This document shows, piece after piece, positions 25,462-34,132 of a stretch of DNA of 64,000 nt. The stretch spans positions 1 to 64,000 of the forward strand of contig JAZOSU010000010.1 of the NCBI GenBank assembly GCA_045657265.1, in the 5' to 3' direction. This DNA is from RGIG9041 sp045657265 (GTDB taxonomy: Bacteria; Bacillota; Clostridia; Oscillospirales; QAKW01). Within the stretch, counting starts at the first letter, position 1. Each line of letters opens with the position of its first letter. A program made the translations under genes and the position numbers. The notes below the pieces were generated by a model. The model ran no database searches, was not told the origin of the DNA, and saw nothing but the letters and a program-made list of their open reading frames with translations.

Positions 25462-26682
25462 TTGAAATTCAGATTTAATTTTATAAAGTTAATATTGTCA
25501 CTGTTTGGTGTTTTCATTTTGTTTGTTACGTTGTATCAAATATATAACTATCTTTATAAAACGCCCGGTACGGAATTTGCTGTTCAGATTCAGTGTGAAG
25601 AAAAAGTGAGCGTTAAAGGGTACTTTGTCAGAAATGAAAAGGTTATTAATTCAGGTGGCTCAAAGTATTATGATATAATTGTTTCAAATGGTGGTAAAAT
25701 ATCCAAAAACGGTACTATTGCAAATGTGTACAATACAGATAATGCTGCTAAAACGCAATCTGATATCCGTGATCTTCAAGCGCAAATTGATGAATTCAAG
25801 AAAATTTTATCTACATCGTCAAAATATAAAGAAGATATTTCTTATAATTCGGAAATAAAAAAACACGCTTTGGAAATAGCGCAAAACGTATCTACTGATA
25901 ATCTTAATGATGCGTTTCATTCAGCATCTGAGTTTACTACCAGTATTATTAAAAGTAAAATAGCTTCAGGGGAAATTACTGATTATTCTGATAAGTTAAA
26001 ACAACTTGAATCTCAAATGGAAAATCTTCATGCTCAGACTTCTTCAGCAGTGAAATATATTACGGCACCCGAATCGGGATATTTTTCTTACAAAGTTGAC
26101 GGTTTAGAAGATAAACTTAATATTTCTATGACGGATGAAATTACTCCGGAGCTATTTGATGAAATTGTAAACCTTTCTTCTCAGATGACTGAAAATGTTT
26201 CAAGCATAGGAAAAGTTGTTAAAGGAAGTGACTGGAGAGTATGCTTTAAAACAGATTCCGCTAAATTTGAGAATATTACGGTTGGTTCCACAATTTATAT
26301 TCGTCTGCCTTCTGTAACGGAAGATAAAATTAAATGTACTGTTGTTGATTTTGAAAAGCAAGATGGACAAGTATATATTGTTCTTGAATCGAATATGGTT
26401 ACCGGAGATTTGATCTCTCAACGTGTTTGCGATATGGATATTATCATTAATTCATATTCCGGACTTAGAATTGACAAAAATGCTATAAGAAAAATAGACG
26501 GAGAGGATGGCGTGTTTGTAAAGAGCAACGGTATTTTAAGATATAGAAAAGTAAATATTTTATATTTTTCTTCTACTTATGTTGTTGTTAAATACGAACC
26601 GCTTAATGCATCGGGTGTGCAGGTCTTTGATGAAGTAATTGTTAGAGGTTCTGATTTGTATGACGGAAAGGTAATAGCATGA
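25462..26682 (+). CDS. HlyD-like membrane-fusion/adaptor protein without visible transporter
   Basis: The 406-residue protein has a short basic N-terminus, one membrane segment (about 9-28) and an extracellular part with a barrel/lipoyl-like region (about 40-95), a helical coiled coil (about 98-190, with SDIRDLQAQIDEFKK and KLKQLESQMENLHAQ), and C-terminal beta domains, the layout of HlyD/RND adaptors. No ABC or RND transporter gene is adjacent. In Clostridia similar proteins occur just before yggS-sepF, so it may serve the envelope near the septum; this is inference. The TTG start follows GAGGTGTAAA; yggS overlaps its end by 4 nt. Confidence 0.75.
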   Translation: MKFRFNFIKLILSLFGVFILFVTLYQIYNYLYKTPGTEFAVQIQCEEKVSVKGYFVRNEKVINSGGSKYYDIIVSNGGKISKNGTIANVYNTDNAAKTQSDIRDLQAQIDEFKKILSTSSKYKEDISYNSEIKKHALEIAQNVSTDNLNDAFHSASEFTTSIIKSKIASGEITDYSDKLKQLESQMENLHAQTSSAVKYITAPESGYFSYKVDGLEDKLNISMTDEITPELFDEIVNLSSQMTENVSSIGKVVKGSDWRVCFKTDSAKFENITVGSTIYIRLPSVTEDKIKCTVVDFEKQDGQVYIVLESNMVTGDLISQRVCDMDIIINSYSGLRIDKNAIRKIDGEDGVFVKSNGILRYRKVNILYFSSTYVVVKYEPLNASGVQVFDEVIVRGSDLYDGKVIA

Positions 26683-27359
26683 TTAATGATTTAAAACAAA
26701 ATATTTTCGAATTAATTGAAGAAACTGATGCTGCAGGTGTAAAACTTATTGCGGTCACAAAGACAGTGCCTGTTGAAATTATAAACGAAGCTATTTCATA
26801 TGGGGTTAAATGCATAGGCGAGAACAAAGTTCAGGAACTTCTTGAAAAATATGATAGTTTAAATAAAGATAATCTTGAAATTCATTTAATTGGACGTTTG
26901 CAGTCAAATAAAGTTAAATATATTATTGATAAAGTCGATTTAATTCATTCTGTTGATAGTGTGAAACTTGCTGCAACAATTGATAAATATGCAAAAAATC
27001 ACGACAAAATTCAGGATATTTTAGTTCAGGTAAACATTGCTATGGAAGAAACAAAAGGCGGAGTTGCTGCAGATGAAGTTGTTGATTTTGTCAGACAAAT
27101 TTCAGATTTTAAGAATATTAAAGTAAGAGGTCTTATGTGCATACCTACTCCAGAGCTTATCGAAGGCGAAAATGCTAAATATTTTGATTTGTTACATAAA
27201 ATGTTTGTTGACATTAATAACGAAAAGATAGATAATGTATTTATGGATATACTTTCTATGGGTATGTCTAATGATTATAAAACAGCTATTAAATGTGGTA
27301 CTACTGCCGTCAGAGTCGGCACAAAAATATTTGGTAAGAGAAATTATAAGGAGATTTAA
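26679..27359 (+). CDS. YggS-family pyridoxal-phosphate-binding protein
   Basis: The 226-residue PLP-binding barrel protein has the cofactor lysine in VKLIAVTKT (K28), IGENKVQEL, HLIGRLQSNK and a C-terminal MGMSNDYKTAI-RVGTKIFG block binding the PLP phosphate. YggS/PROSC proteins maintain PLP homeostasis without known catalysis. Its ATG overlaps the preceding stop (ATGA). It heads the conserved yggS-sepF-yggT-ylmH-divIVA division series. Confidence 0.95.
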   Translation: MINDLKQNIFELIEETDAAGVKLIAVTKTVPVEIINEAISYGVKCIGENKVQELLEKYDSLNKDNLEIHLIGRLQSNKVKYIIDKVDLIHSVDSVKLAATIDKYAKNHDKIQDILVQVNIAMEETKGGVAADEVVDFVRQISDFKNIKVRGLMCIPTPELIEGENAKYFDLLHKMFVDINNEKIDNVFMDILSMGMSNDYKTAIKCGTTAVRVGTKIFGKRNYKEI

Positions 27360-27361
27360 TT

Positions 27362-27799
27362 ATGAGTTTAATGGACCAATTAAGAAAATTTGCAGGTGTT
27401 GCAGGTGAAGAAGAAACTGAAGATACTGGCTATGAACCTATTGATATTGCAAAAGAGGACAAAGAAGAAGTAAAGCCTATTTTTGCAAAAAAAGACAAAA
27501 ACTATATGAATATTAATACTACAGCTCAGCTTCAGGTGGTTTTGGTAAAGCCTGAAGTTTTTGAAGATGCTCAGGATATTGCTGATAATCTTATTTCAAA
27601 AAGAACTGTTTTACTTAATATTGAGAATTTAAACAAAGATCTTTCGAGAAGACTTATTGATTTTCTCAGCGGTGTAGCTTATGCACAGGGCGGAAATATC
27701 AAAAGAGTCGCAAACAGAACTTATATCATTACCCCATATAACGTTGATATTCTCGGTGATGTTCTTGAAAGTATCAATTCCGATAATTTTGATTTCTAA
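27362..27799 (+). CDS. sepF: Cell division protein SepF
   Basis: The 145-residue protein has a short amphipathic N-terminus (MSLMDQLRKFAG) suited to membrane contact, an acidic linker, and the SepF domain (about 55-140, with NLNKDLSRRLIDFLSGVAYAQGG). SepF dimers bundle and anchor FtsZ at the division site. AAGGAGATTTAAT from the end of yggS is the ribosome site; the genes are 2 nt apart. Confidence 0.95.
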   Translation: MSLMDQLRKFAGVAGEEETEDTGYEPIDIAKEDKEEVKPIFAKKDKNYMNINTTAQLQVVLVKPEVFEDAQDIADNLISKRTVLLNIENLNKDLSRRLIDFLSGVAYAQGGNIKRVANRTYIITPYNVDILGDVLESINSDNFDF

Positions 27800-27801
27800 T
27801 T

Positions 27802-28068
27802 ATGAATATATTGTCGATTTTGTATTTGATTGTTGATATTGCAATTGAGTTTTTTGAATGGGTTCTGATTATTTATTGTGTATCTTCATGGGTAATAAGA
27901 GATCCTTTTAATAAATTTATGAGCATTTTATCAGCGATTGTTGATCCTGTATTGGATCCAATAAGAGTGGTGCTTGATAAAATTACTTTTCTTAAAGGCA
28001 TACCTATAGATTTTTCTGTTCTTGTAGCTTTTTTGCTTTGTAATGCTATTAGATCTATTATTTTTTAA
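27802..28068 (+). CDS. YggT-family membrane protein (YlmG-like)
   Basis: The 88-residue protein has two membrane segments (about 3-28 and 64-86) and the family motifs SSWVIRDPFNKFM and DPVLDPIR. It belongs to the division-linked cluster; the family is implicated in envelope or osmotic functions without known biochemistry. No Shine-Dalgarno precedes the ATG, which lies 2 nt after the sepF stop, so translation is probably coupled. Confidence 0.92.
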   Translation: MNILSILYLIVDIAIEFFEWVLIIYCVSSWVIRDPFNKFMSILSAIVDPVLDPIRVVLDKITFLKGIPIDFSVLVAFLLCNAIRSIIF

Positions 28069-28070
28069 CT

Positions 28071-28808
28071 ATGGATAGTAATGATATTTTATTGTCAAAA
28101 ACCAAAAACTTGATTTTGGCTGTTAATCGTGGTCGACCTTTTGCTTTTACGGATTTTTTAAGTTTTGAAGAACAAAAAATTGTTGAAAATTACTTCAAAA
28201 GCAATAAAATGCAGTTTGTGTCTTATGGTGGATTTGATGATGCAGAACGTTTAATTTTTGCTCTGTATTCGGATTTTGAGCCATTAAAATCAGATTATCC
28301 GTTGATTTCAATTACTTTTGAAATTCCTTCTAAAGCAAAAATTGAGCATAGAGATGTTTTAGGTGCACTTATGTCTCTTGGAATTAAAAGAGAGATGATA
28401 GGGGATATAATTTTTTATCAGAGTAAGTGTATCTTTTTTGTGCTGAGTAAGATTGCTGAATATTTACTATTCAATTTTACTTCTGTCAAAAATATTACAG
28501 TCTCGCCTTGTGTTTATGGTGAGGAAATTATTTTTAAACGCGATTTTGAGGAATATGACGTGATTTGTACTTCAATGAGACTTGATTGTGTCTTGAGTGA
28601 AATTTTATGTTATTCTCGCAGCAAAACTTGTGACGTTATTGAAAGCGGTCTTGTTTATCTTAATGGGTTACAGATGATTAAGAAAGATAAACAATTGCAA
28701 GAAGGTGACGTTTTTTCTGTAAGAAAAAAAGGTAAATATAAAATTGATTCCGTGGTTGGCAAAACTAAAAAAGATAGAATTAAATTAAAAATATTTAAAT
28801 ATATATAG
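28071..28808 (+). CDS. YlmH-like S4-domain RNA-binding protein
   Basis: The 245-residue protein matches YlmH: an N-terminal region (about 15-90), a middle domain (about 90-160) and a C-terminal S4 RNA-binding domain (about 172-235, with RLDCVLSEILCYSRSKTCDVIESGLVYLNG). In Bacillus YlmH has been linked to ribosome rescue and septum-related phenotypes. The ATG stands 2 nt after yggT with no Shine-Dalgarno, so coupling is likely. Confidence 0.93.
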   Translation: MDSNDILLSKTKNLILAVNRGRPFAFTDFLSFEEQKIVENYFKSNKMQFVSYGGFDDAERLIFALYSDFEPLKSDYPLISITFEIPSKAKIEHRDVLGALMSLGIKREMIGDIIFYQSKCIFFVLSKIAEYLLFNFTSVKNITVSPCVYGEEIIFKRDFEEYDVICTSMRLDCVLSEILCYSRSKTCDVIESGLVYLNGLQMIKKDKQLQEGDVFSVRKKGKYKIDSVVGKTKKDRIKLKIFKYI

Positions 28809-28818
28809 GAGATTTGGA

Positions 28819-29673
28819 ATGATAAAACCTAATGAAATCAGAACAACTGAATTTGATATGAGCGTAATTGGCGGTTATAAACGTGAAAGTGTTGATGTTT
28901 TTTTCAATTCTGTTGTTAACGACTATGAAAAACTTTATAATGAAAATTCAGAACTTGTGCAGAAATTAAAAGTTTGCATTGAGAAAATTGAAGAATATCA
29001 AAAAGATGAAAAGTTTTTGAAAGCTGCAATTATTAATGCCGAAAAACTCAATGAGAATTCTTTGAAAGATATTGAAGCAAGAGAAAAAGAAATAGAAAAT
29101 GCTGCTAAAGAAAAAGCTTCTAATATTATTGAAACTGCAAAAATTGAAGCTGAAAATATATTGAAAACTGCAAGAATTGAAGCCGCCGAAGCTATCCGCA
29201 TCTGTGAAATAGAAAGCGCAGAAAAAATTTCTGAAATAAATGCAGGCGTTGAAATTGAAAACGAAAAACTTCAGGCTATCAAAAAAGAGGTTTCTGATTT
29301 TAAAGAAAGCGTTTTGAAACTTTATAAAGAACATCTCAATTCGCTTTCTAAACTTCCTGAATTCGTTCCGGAAAATAAAAAATCTGTTGCGGAACCAGTT
29401 AATGTTGCGGAACCATCTGAAGCAGAAATTGAAAATGAAGTTGTTTCACAGCCAGAAACTGTACAGGAAGTAGTTGGCGAAGAATATTCTGAAGATGCTA
29501 TTGAGTCAGAACAAGAAACAAGTCTTATTCATGATTCACAAGGAGAAAAAACAGCTGAGTTTGTGATTGATAAAAAAGCCGATACAAAAGATAAAACTGA
29601 TACGTTTGAAAAGAACTTCAAATTTCAGGGACTTAAATTCGGCGCTGATTTTGATATAAGAAACGACAAATGA
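28819..29673 (+). CDS. divIVA: DivIVA-domain protein
   Basis: The 284-residue protein starts with the DivIVA lipid-binding domain (1-45, with GYKRESVDVFFNSVVNDYEKL), followed by a long alanine/glutamate coiled coil (about 35-175) and an acidic, probably disordered tail (about 190-284). DivIVA proteins sense negative membrane curvature at septa and poles and recruit partners. AGGAGATTTGGA is the ribosome site. Its TGA overlaps the lspA start (ATGA). Confidence 0.93.
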   Translation: MIKPNEIRTTEFDMSVIGGYKRESVDVFFNSVVNDYEKLYNENSELVQKLKVCIEKIEEYQKDEKFLKAAIINAEKLNENSLKDIEAREKEIENAAKEKASNIIETAKIEAENILKTARIEAAEAIRICEIESAEKISEINAGVEIENEKLQAIKKEVSDFKESVLKLYKEHLNSLSKLPEFVPENKKSVAEPVNVAEPSEAEIENEVVSQPETVQEVVGEEYSEDAIESEQETSLIHDSQGEKTAEFVIDKKADTKDKTDTFEKNFKFQGLKFGADFDIRNDK

Positions 29674-30179
29674 TAAAGTTTTTATATTCCAAAAGTAAAT
29701 TATTATTTAATTTTTTGTGGGTCGCATTAACTTTACTTATAGTTTTTATTGATCAAATAACAAAGAGTCTGGTGGTTTCCAATATGGAATTGTATGATGA
29801 GATTAAAGTAATTGATGGTTTCTTTAATCTGTATTATGTTCGAAATCCCGGCGCTGGTTTAGGACTTCTTGCTAATGCAAGATGGCTTTTTATGTTTTTT
29901 ACTTCGTTCGTTATAGTTTTTGCGATTGTTTTGCTCATAAAGAATTATTTTTCTCATTCATTGTCTTTTTTTGCTATTGTATTTATATTATCAGGCGGAA
30001 TTGGTAATATGATTGACAGGATATTTTATGGTTCTGTTGTTGATTTCTTTCAATTCCAAATCAAATATTTTGATTTTATTTTCAATGTTGCTGATGTTTT
30101 TGTTACTTTCGGTACGATAATGTTTGTAATTTACTATATTTTTCTCTACGAAGATAAAAAGGTGAAAAATAATGATTGA
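29670..30179 (+). CDS. lspA: Lipoprotein signal peptidase II
   Basis: The 169-residue protein has four membrane segments and the aspartyl-protease motifs of LspA: NPGAGLGLL (59-67), GNMIDRIFYGSVVDFF with D125, and FNVADVFV with D142. It cleaves signal peptides from diacylglyceryl prolipoproteins. Start overlaps divIVA by 4 nt. Confidence 0.96.
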   Translation: MIKFLYSKSKLLFNFLWVALTLLIVFIDQITKSLVVSNMELYDEIKVIDGFFNLYYVRNPGAGLGLLANARWLFMFFTSFVIVFAIVLLIKNYFSHSLSFFAIVFILSGGIGNMIDRIFYGSVVDFFQFQIKYFDFIFNVADVFVTFGTIMFVIYYIFLYEDKKVKNND

Positions 30180-31107
30180 TGATTATCAGGAACACATGAA
30201 TTTCACTGTAAAGCAAAACGACTTAACACGTGTAGATAAGCTTATTTCACAGTGTTTACAGGATTTCACCCGTTCAAAGATATGTTCTTTTATTGATTCG
30301 GGCTATGTTTTGGTTAACGGTGAAAAAACAGAGAAGAAATATAAAGTAAAGCTTGACGACGTTATTGATATTTATGTACCATATCCTCAAGAATACGAAG
30401 TTAAAGCCGAAAATATTGACCTTGATATAATTTTTGAGGATGACGATATAATTGTTGTTAATAAACCGAAAGGTATGGTTGTTCATCCTGCTCACGGCAA
30501 TATGAATGGCACTCTTGTTAACGCTCTTTTATGTCATTGTAAAGATAGTTTATCAGGTATTAACGGAATAATGAGACCGGGCATCGTTCATAGAATAGAT
30601 AAAGATACAAGCGGTTTACTTGTTGTGGCTAAAAATGATGTTGCTCATAATGCTCTTGCTCTTCAGTTTCATGATCATTCTATTGAAAGGGAATACAGAA
30701 CTGTTGTTTTTGGATCTGTCAAAGAAGAACGCGGCACGGTAGATAAGCCCATTGGTAGACATCCTACTGATAGAAAAAAGATGTCTTGCAATGCCAATTC
30801 ATCTAAAAGAGCTGTTACTCACTATGAAGTTATTGAACGATATAACGGTTTTACATATCTTAAATGTAATTTAGAAACAGGCAGAACTCATCAGATTAGA
30901 GTCCATATGTCAAATATCGGTCATTTTGTTATAGGAGATATGGTGTATGGACGGAAAATAGATAAAATTAATGTTGATTTTGAAGGTCAATGTCTACATG
31001 CTAAAACGCTTGGATTTATTCATCCTACAAAAGGGGAATTTTGCAGATTTGATAGTGAACTTCCTGAATATTTCGACAATATTCTTTCTAAAATTAATGG
31101 TATTTAA
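30172..31107 (+). CDS. RluA/RluD-family pseudouridine synthase
   Basis: The 311-residue enzyme has an N-terminal S4 domain (about 15-75) and a catalytic domain with GIVHRIDKDTSGLLVVAK carrying the catalytic Asp, then GRTHQIRVHM. Large-subunit pseudouridylation (RluD-type, positions 1911/1915/1917) is the likely role; target unproven. The ATG at 30172 follows AAGGTGAAAAATA and overlaps lspA by 8 nt; a second ATG at 30196 is possible but has a weaker site. Placement directly after lspA is standard in Firmicutes. Confidence 0.93.
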   Translation: MIDDYQEHMNFTVKQNDLTRVDKLISQCLQDFTRSKICSFIDSGYVLVNGEKTEKKYKVKLDDVIDIYVPYPQEYEVKAENIDLDIIFEDDDIIVVNKPKGMVVHPAHGNMNGTLVNALLCHCKDSLSGINGIMRPGIVHRIDKDTSGLLVVAKNDVAHNALALQFHDHSIEREYRTVVFGSVKEERGTVDKPIGRHPTDRKKMSCNANSSKRAVTHYEVIERYNGFTYLKCNLETGRTHQIRVHMSNIGHFVIGDMVYGRKIDKINVDFEGQCLHAKTLGFIHPTKGEFCRFDSELPEYFDNILSKINGI

Positions 31108-31140
31108 ATAAGCTGCAATTTGTGGCTTATTTTTTATTTT
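31106..31140 (+). terminator. Intrinsic terminator after the division cluster
   Basis: AAATAAGC (31106-31113) pairs with GCTTATTT (31125-31132), followed by a T-rich stretch. It separates the long miaB-to-rluD unit from pyrH. Confidence 0.8.
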
Positions 31141-31163
31141 TTACATTAATTTTGCAATTGCTA

Positions 31164-31192
31164 TTTACAAATATATTATAATTTTATATTAT
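31164..31192 (+). promoter_or_regulatory. Promoter of the pyrH-frr-uppS unit
   Basis: TTTACA (31164-31169) and TATTAT (31187-31192) are 17 nt apart. An overlapping alternative, TTGCAA (31152) with TATAAT (31177), has a 19-nt spacer. Confidence 0.65.
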
Positions 31193-31248
31193 TATATAGA
31201 TAATGGAATTTTATAGTCAAAAACTAATATATTTAAAGGAGTAGTAAA

Positions 31249-31983
31249 ATGGCTGATAAACTTGCATACAAAAGAATTTTATTAAAATTAAGCGGAGAGG
31301 CTTTGTCCGGCTCAAAACCGACAGGCATTGATTTTGATTACGTTCTTGAAGTTTCAAAAACTATCAAGAAATGTGTTGATCTTGGTGCGCAGATTTCTAT
31401 CGTTGTTGGTGGCGGCAACTATTGGAGAGGTCGTAGTAATCAGAATATGGACCGTACAAGAGCAGATCATATTGGTATGCTCGCTACTGCAATGAATGCT
31501 CTTACATTGCTTGACGGTCTTACTCAGGTTGGTGTTGATGCAAGAGTTCAAACTGCAATAGAAATGCGTCAGATTGCAGAACCTTATATTAGAAACAGAG
31601 CAGTCCGTCATCTTGAAAAAGGCAGAGTTGTTATTTTTGGATGCGGAACAGGTAATCCGTTCTTTTCAACAGATACTTGTGCAGCACTTCGTGCAGCTGA
31701 AATTGATGCAGATATTATTTTTAAAGCTACTAATGTTGACGGCGTTTATACTGCCGACCCCAAAACTAATCCCGATGCTAAAAAATATCTCGAGCTTAGC
31801 TTTATAGATGTTTTGAAAAACGAACTCAAGGTAATGGATATGCCTGCTGCTGCAATGTGCAACGACAATAATATCCCGATTTTAGTATTCGACCTTTCTG
31901 ATCCCGAAAATATTATTCGAGCTCTTGAAGGTGAAAAAATAGGTACAATTGTTCATAAAGGAGGAACTACACATGTCAAATAA
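31249..31983 (+). CDS. pyrH: UMP kinase
   Basis: The 244-residue amino-acid-kinase-fold enzyme phosphorylates UMP. It shows LLKLSGEAL (about 11-19), VVGGGNYWRG (about 53-62), DHIGMLATAMNAL, and ATNVDGVYTADPK. AAAGGAGTAGTAAA precedes the ATG. It starts the canonical pyrH-frr-uppS-cdsA-dxr-rseP-ispG-polC order, which lacks tsf and rpsB upstream here. Confidence 0.97.
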   Translation: MADKLAYKRILLKLSGEALSGSKPTGIDFDYVLEVSKTIKKCVDLGAQISIVVGGGNYWRGRSNQNMDRTRADHIGMLATAMNALTLLDGLTQVGVDARVQTAIEMRQIAEPYIRNRAVRHLEKGRVVIFGCGTGNPFFSTDTCAALRAAEIDADIIFKATNVDGVYTADPKTNPDAKKYLELSFIDVLKNELKVMDMPAAAMCNDNNIPILVFDLSDPENIIRALEGEKIGTIVHKGGTTHVK

Positions 31984-32527
31984 ATATCCTGAAATTGACA
32001 CAAAAATGAATAAAGCGGTTGCTGTTTTGAATGAGCAGCTCCATACTGTAAGAGCTGGCAGAGCTAATCCTGCTGTTCTTGATAAAATAAGAGTTGAGTA
32101 TTATGGCACACCTTCTAAAATTAATGAGGTTGCTGCTATTAGTGTTCCCGAACCGAGAATGCTTGTTATTCAGCCTTGGGATGCAAGTCTTATAAAAGAA
32201 ATTGAAAAAGCTATACAAACTTCAGATATTGGTATTAATCCCGCAAACGATGGTAAAGTAATTCGTCTTCTTTTCCCGCAGCCTACTGAAGAACGTAGAA
32301 AAGAACTTGTTAAAGAATCTAAAAAATACGGTGAAGATGCTAAAGTAGCTATCAGAAACATTAGACGTGATTTTATAGATAAATTTAAGAAAATGCAGAA
32401 AAATAATGAAATTACTGAAGATGATTTGAAGAACTCTGAAACAGATATTCAGAAAATGACTGATAATTTTATTAAAGAAATCGATGCTATTATTTCAGAT
32501 AAAGAAAAGGAAATAATGGCTGTTTAA
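31973..32527 (+). CDS. frr: Ribosome recycling factor
   Basis: The 184-residue protein has the RRF pattern: KMNKAVAVLNEQLHTVRAGRANPAVLDKI, EVAAISVPEPRMLVIQPWD, then LFPQPTEERRKELVK, ending in a long helix. With EF-G it splits post-termination ribosomes. ATG at 31973 is chosen for its AAAGGAGG site (31957-31964); it lies inside the end of pyrH (11-nt overlap). A reading from 31949 would add eight residues with no site. Confidence 0.97.
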   Translation: MSNKYPEIDTKMNKAVAVLNEQLHTVRAGRANPAVLDKIRVEYYGTPSKINEVAAISVPEPRMLVIQPWDASLIKEIEKAIQTSDIGINPANDGKVIRLLFPQPTEERRKELVKESKKYGEDAKVAIRNIRRDFIDKFKKMQKNNEITEDDLKNSETDIQKMTDNFIKEIDAIISDKEKEIMAV

Positions 32528-32540
32528 GGAGTATTAATTT

Positions 32541-33278
32541 ATGCCTGTTTTGAATAAACAGTTTAATAAAGCTGACCGTAGTTGTCTTCCAAACCATGTA
32601 GGTATAATTATGGATGGTAATGGTCGTTGGGCGAAAAAACGTGGTCTTCCGAGAACGGCAGGCCATGCTGTTGGTGTTAAAGTTTTCAAAAAAATAGTAT
32701 ACTATGCAAAAGATATGGGTATAAAAAATCTTACCGCGTATGCATTTTCTACAGAAAATTGGAAACGGCCAAAAGAAGAAGTTGATGTAATTATGTCACT
32801 TCTTGACCAACTTATTGATGAGTCTATTAACGAACTTTTAGATCTTAAAGTCCGAATTCGTTTTTTGGGTGAGAGAACTAATATCAGTGAAGCATTACTT
32901 AAAAAAATTGACTACGTAACAGAAATATCAAAAGAATATACTGATACAACTCTTAATATTGCCTTGAATTACGGTGGACAGCAAGAAATTGTAAAAGCTG
33001 TTAAAAGCATTTCAAATAAATTAAAAAACGGCGAAATTACCGAAGAGGAAATCACTACAGAACTTATCGGTAAAAATTTATTTTTTGATGACTTGGATGC
33101 GGTTGATTTAATTATCAGACCAAGCGGCGAATTCAGATTATCAAACTTTTTACTTTGGCAGTCAGCTTATTCTGAATTCTGGTTTTCAGATGTTCTTTGG
33201 CCCGATTTTAAACCTGAACATTTAGAACAGGCTATTTATGATTTTCAAAAAAGAAACAGGAGGTTTGGCGGATTATGA
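32541..33278 (+). CDS. uppS: Undecaprenyl diphosphate synthase
   Basis: The 245-residue cis-prenyltransferase has IIMDGNGRWAKKRG with catalytic D25, TAYAFSTENWKRP, and the C-terminal IIRPSGEFRLSNFLLWQSAYSEFWF block. It makes C55-PP, the lipid carrier for wall precursors, from units supplied by the MEP enzymes in this window. AAGGAGTATTAATTT is the ribosome site; the end overlaps cdsA by 4 nt. Confidence 0.96.
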   Translation: MPVLNKQFNKADRSCLPNHVGIIMDGNGRWAKKRGLPRTAGHAVGVKVFKKIVYYAKDMGIKNLTAYAFSTENWKRPKEEVDVIMSLLDQLIDESINELLDLKVRIRFLGERTNISEALLKKIDYVTEISKEYTDTTLNIALNYGGQQEIVKAVKSISNKLKNGEITEEEITTELIGKNLFFDDLDAVDLIIRPSGEFRLSNFLLWQSAYSEFWFSDVLWPDFKPEHLEQAIYDFQKRNRRFGGL

Positions 33279-34123
33279 TTAAGAGTTTTTTAACTCGTTT
33301 ATTCACTTCTTGTTTTATATTAATTATTTTTGCGGTTATCGTTGCTGCTTCATTTTTTGATTATGTATTTGAATTAACTATTTCTTTGCTTTCTGTTATG
33401 TGTGTTTATGAAGCTATAAATGCTATCGGCTTTTCTAAGAAGAAAACTATTTTGGTTTCTTCTATGGCCTACGCCTTGTTAGTACCGCTTTCTTTCACAT
33501 TAACAGAAAAAATAGGAAAAAGTCCCTATTATTTGGTTATAGTTTTAACATTTTTGTTTCTTATCAGTTTCATAAGTGTTGCTATGATTAACTATGAACT
33601 GGTTAAATTCAATGATGCGGCAACTATTACATTTGCTTCTTTGGTTATAACGTGCTTTTTATCAAACATAATATTACTAAGACGTATACCGCAACATGGC
33701 TTGTTCTTAATGATACTTGCTATTGTATGTTTTTCTTGGTGTACAGACATTTTTGCGTATCTTGTAGGTATGTGTATAGGTAAACATAAATTTGCACCAA
33801 ATATCAGTCCGAAGAAAACTATTGAAGGGTCAATAGGCGGTATGCTGTTTTCTATTGTGGCTTCTGTTATTGCTTTTATTATTTATGAAAAGCTTACAGG
33901 ATGTGTAATTAATTATCCCCTTGGTATTTTTTACGCTTTCTTATGTTCTATAATAGGACAGATAGGCGATCTTTCGTTTTCTTATATTAAAAGAAGTTAC
34001 GGAATAAAGGATTTTGGTAAAATCCTTCCCGGACACGGCGGAGTTCTTGACAGACTTGATAGTCTTATTTTCCTTTGTCCGTTCCTTTATATGCTTACTA
34101 CTTTTTATAACTTTATAAGTTAG
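33275..34123 (+). CDS. cdsA: Phosphatidate cytidylyltransferase
   Basis: The 282-residue protein has about eight membrane segments and the CDP-diglyceride synthase signature near the C-terminus (CIIGQIGDLSFSYIKRSYGIKDFGKILPGHGGVLDRLDSL, residues about 228-267). It turns phosphatidic acid (from PlsC) into CDP-diacylglycerol. The ATG overlaps the uppS stop. Confidence 0.95.
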   Translation: MIKSFLTRLFTSCFILIIFAVIVAASFFDYVFELTISLLSVMCVYEAINAIGFSKKKTILVSSMAYALLVPLSFTLTEKIGKSPYYLVIVLTFLFLISFISVAMINYELVKFNDAATITFASLVITCFLSNIILLRRIPQHGLFLMILAIVCFSWCTDIFAYLVGMCIGKHKFAPNISPKKTIEGSIGGMLFSIVASVIAFIIYEKLTGCVINYPLGIFYAFLCSIIGQIGDLSFSYIKRSYGIKDFGKILPGHGGVLDRLDSLIFLCPFLYMLTTFYNFIS

Positions 34124-34132
34124 GGTTTTATT

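Noticed and set aside
28966..29334. 122-codon Phe-rich open frame on the - strand
   Set aside because: It is the complement of the divIVA coiled coil (Glu/Lys/Ala codons); no ribosome site.
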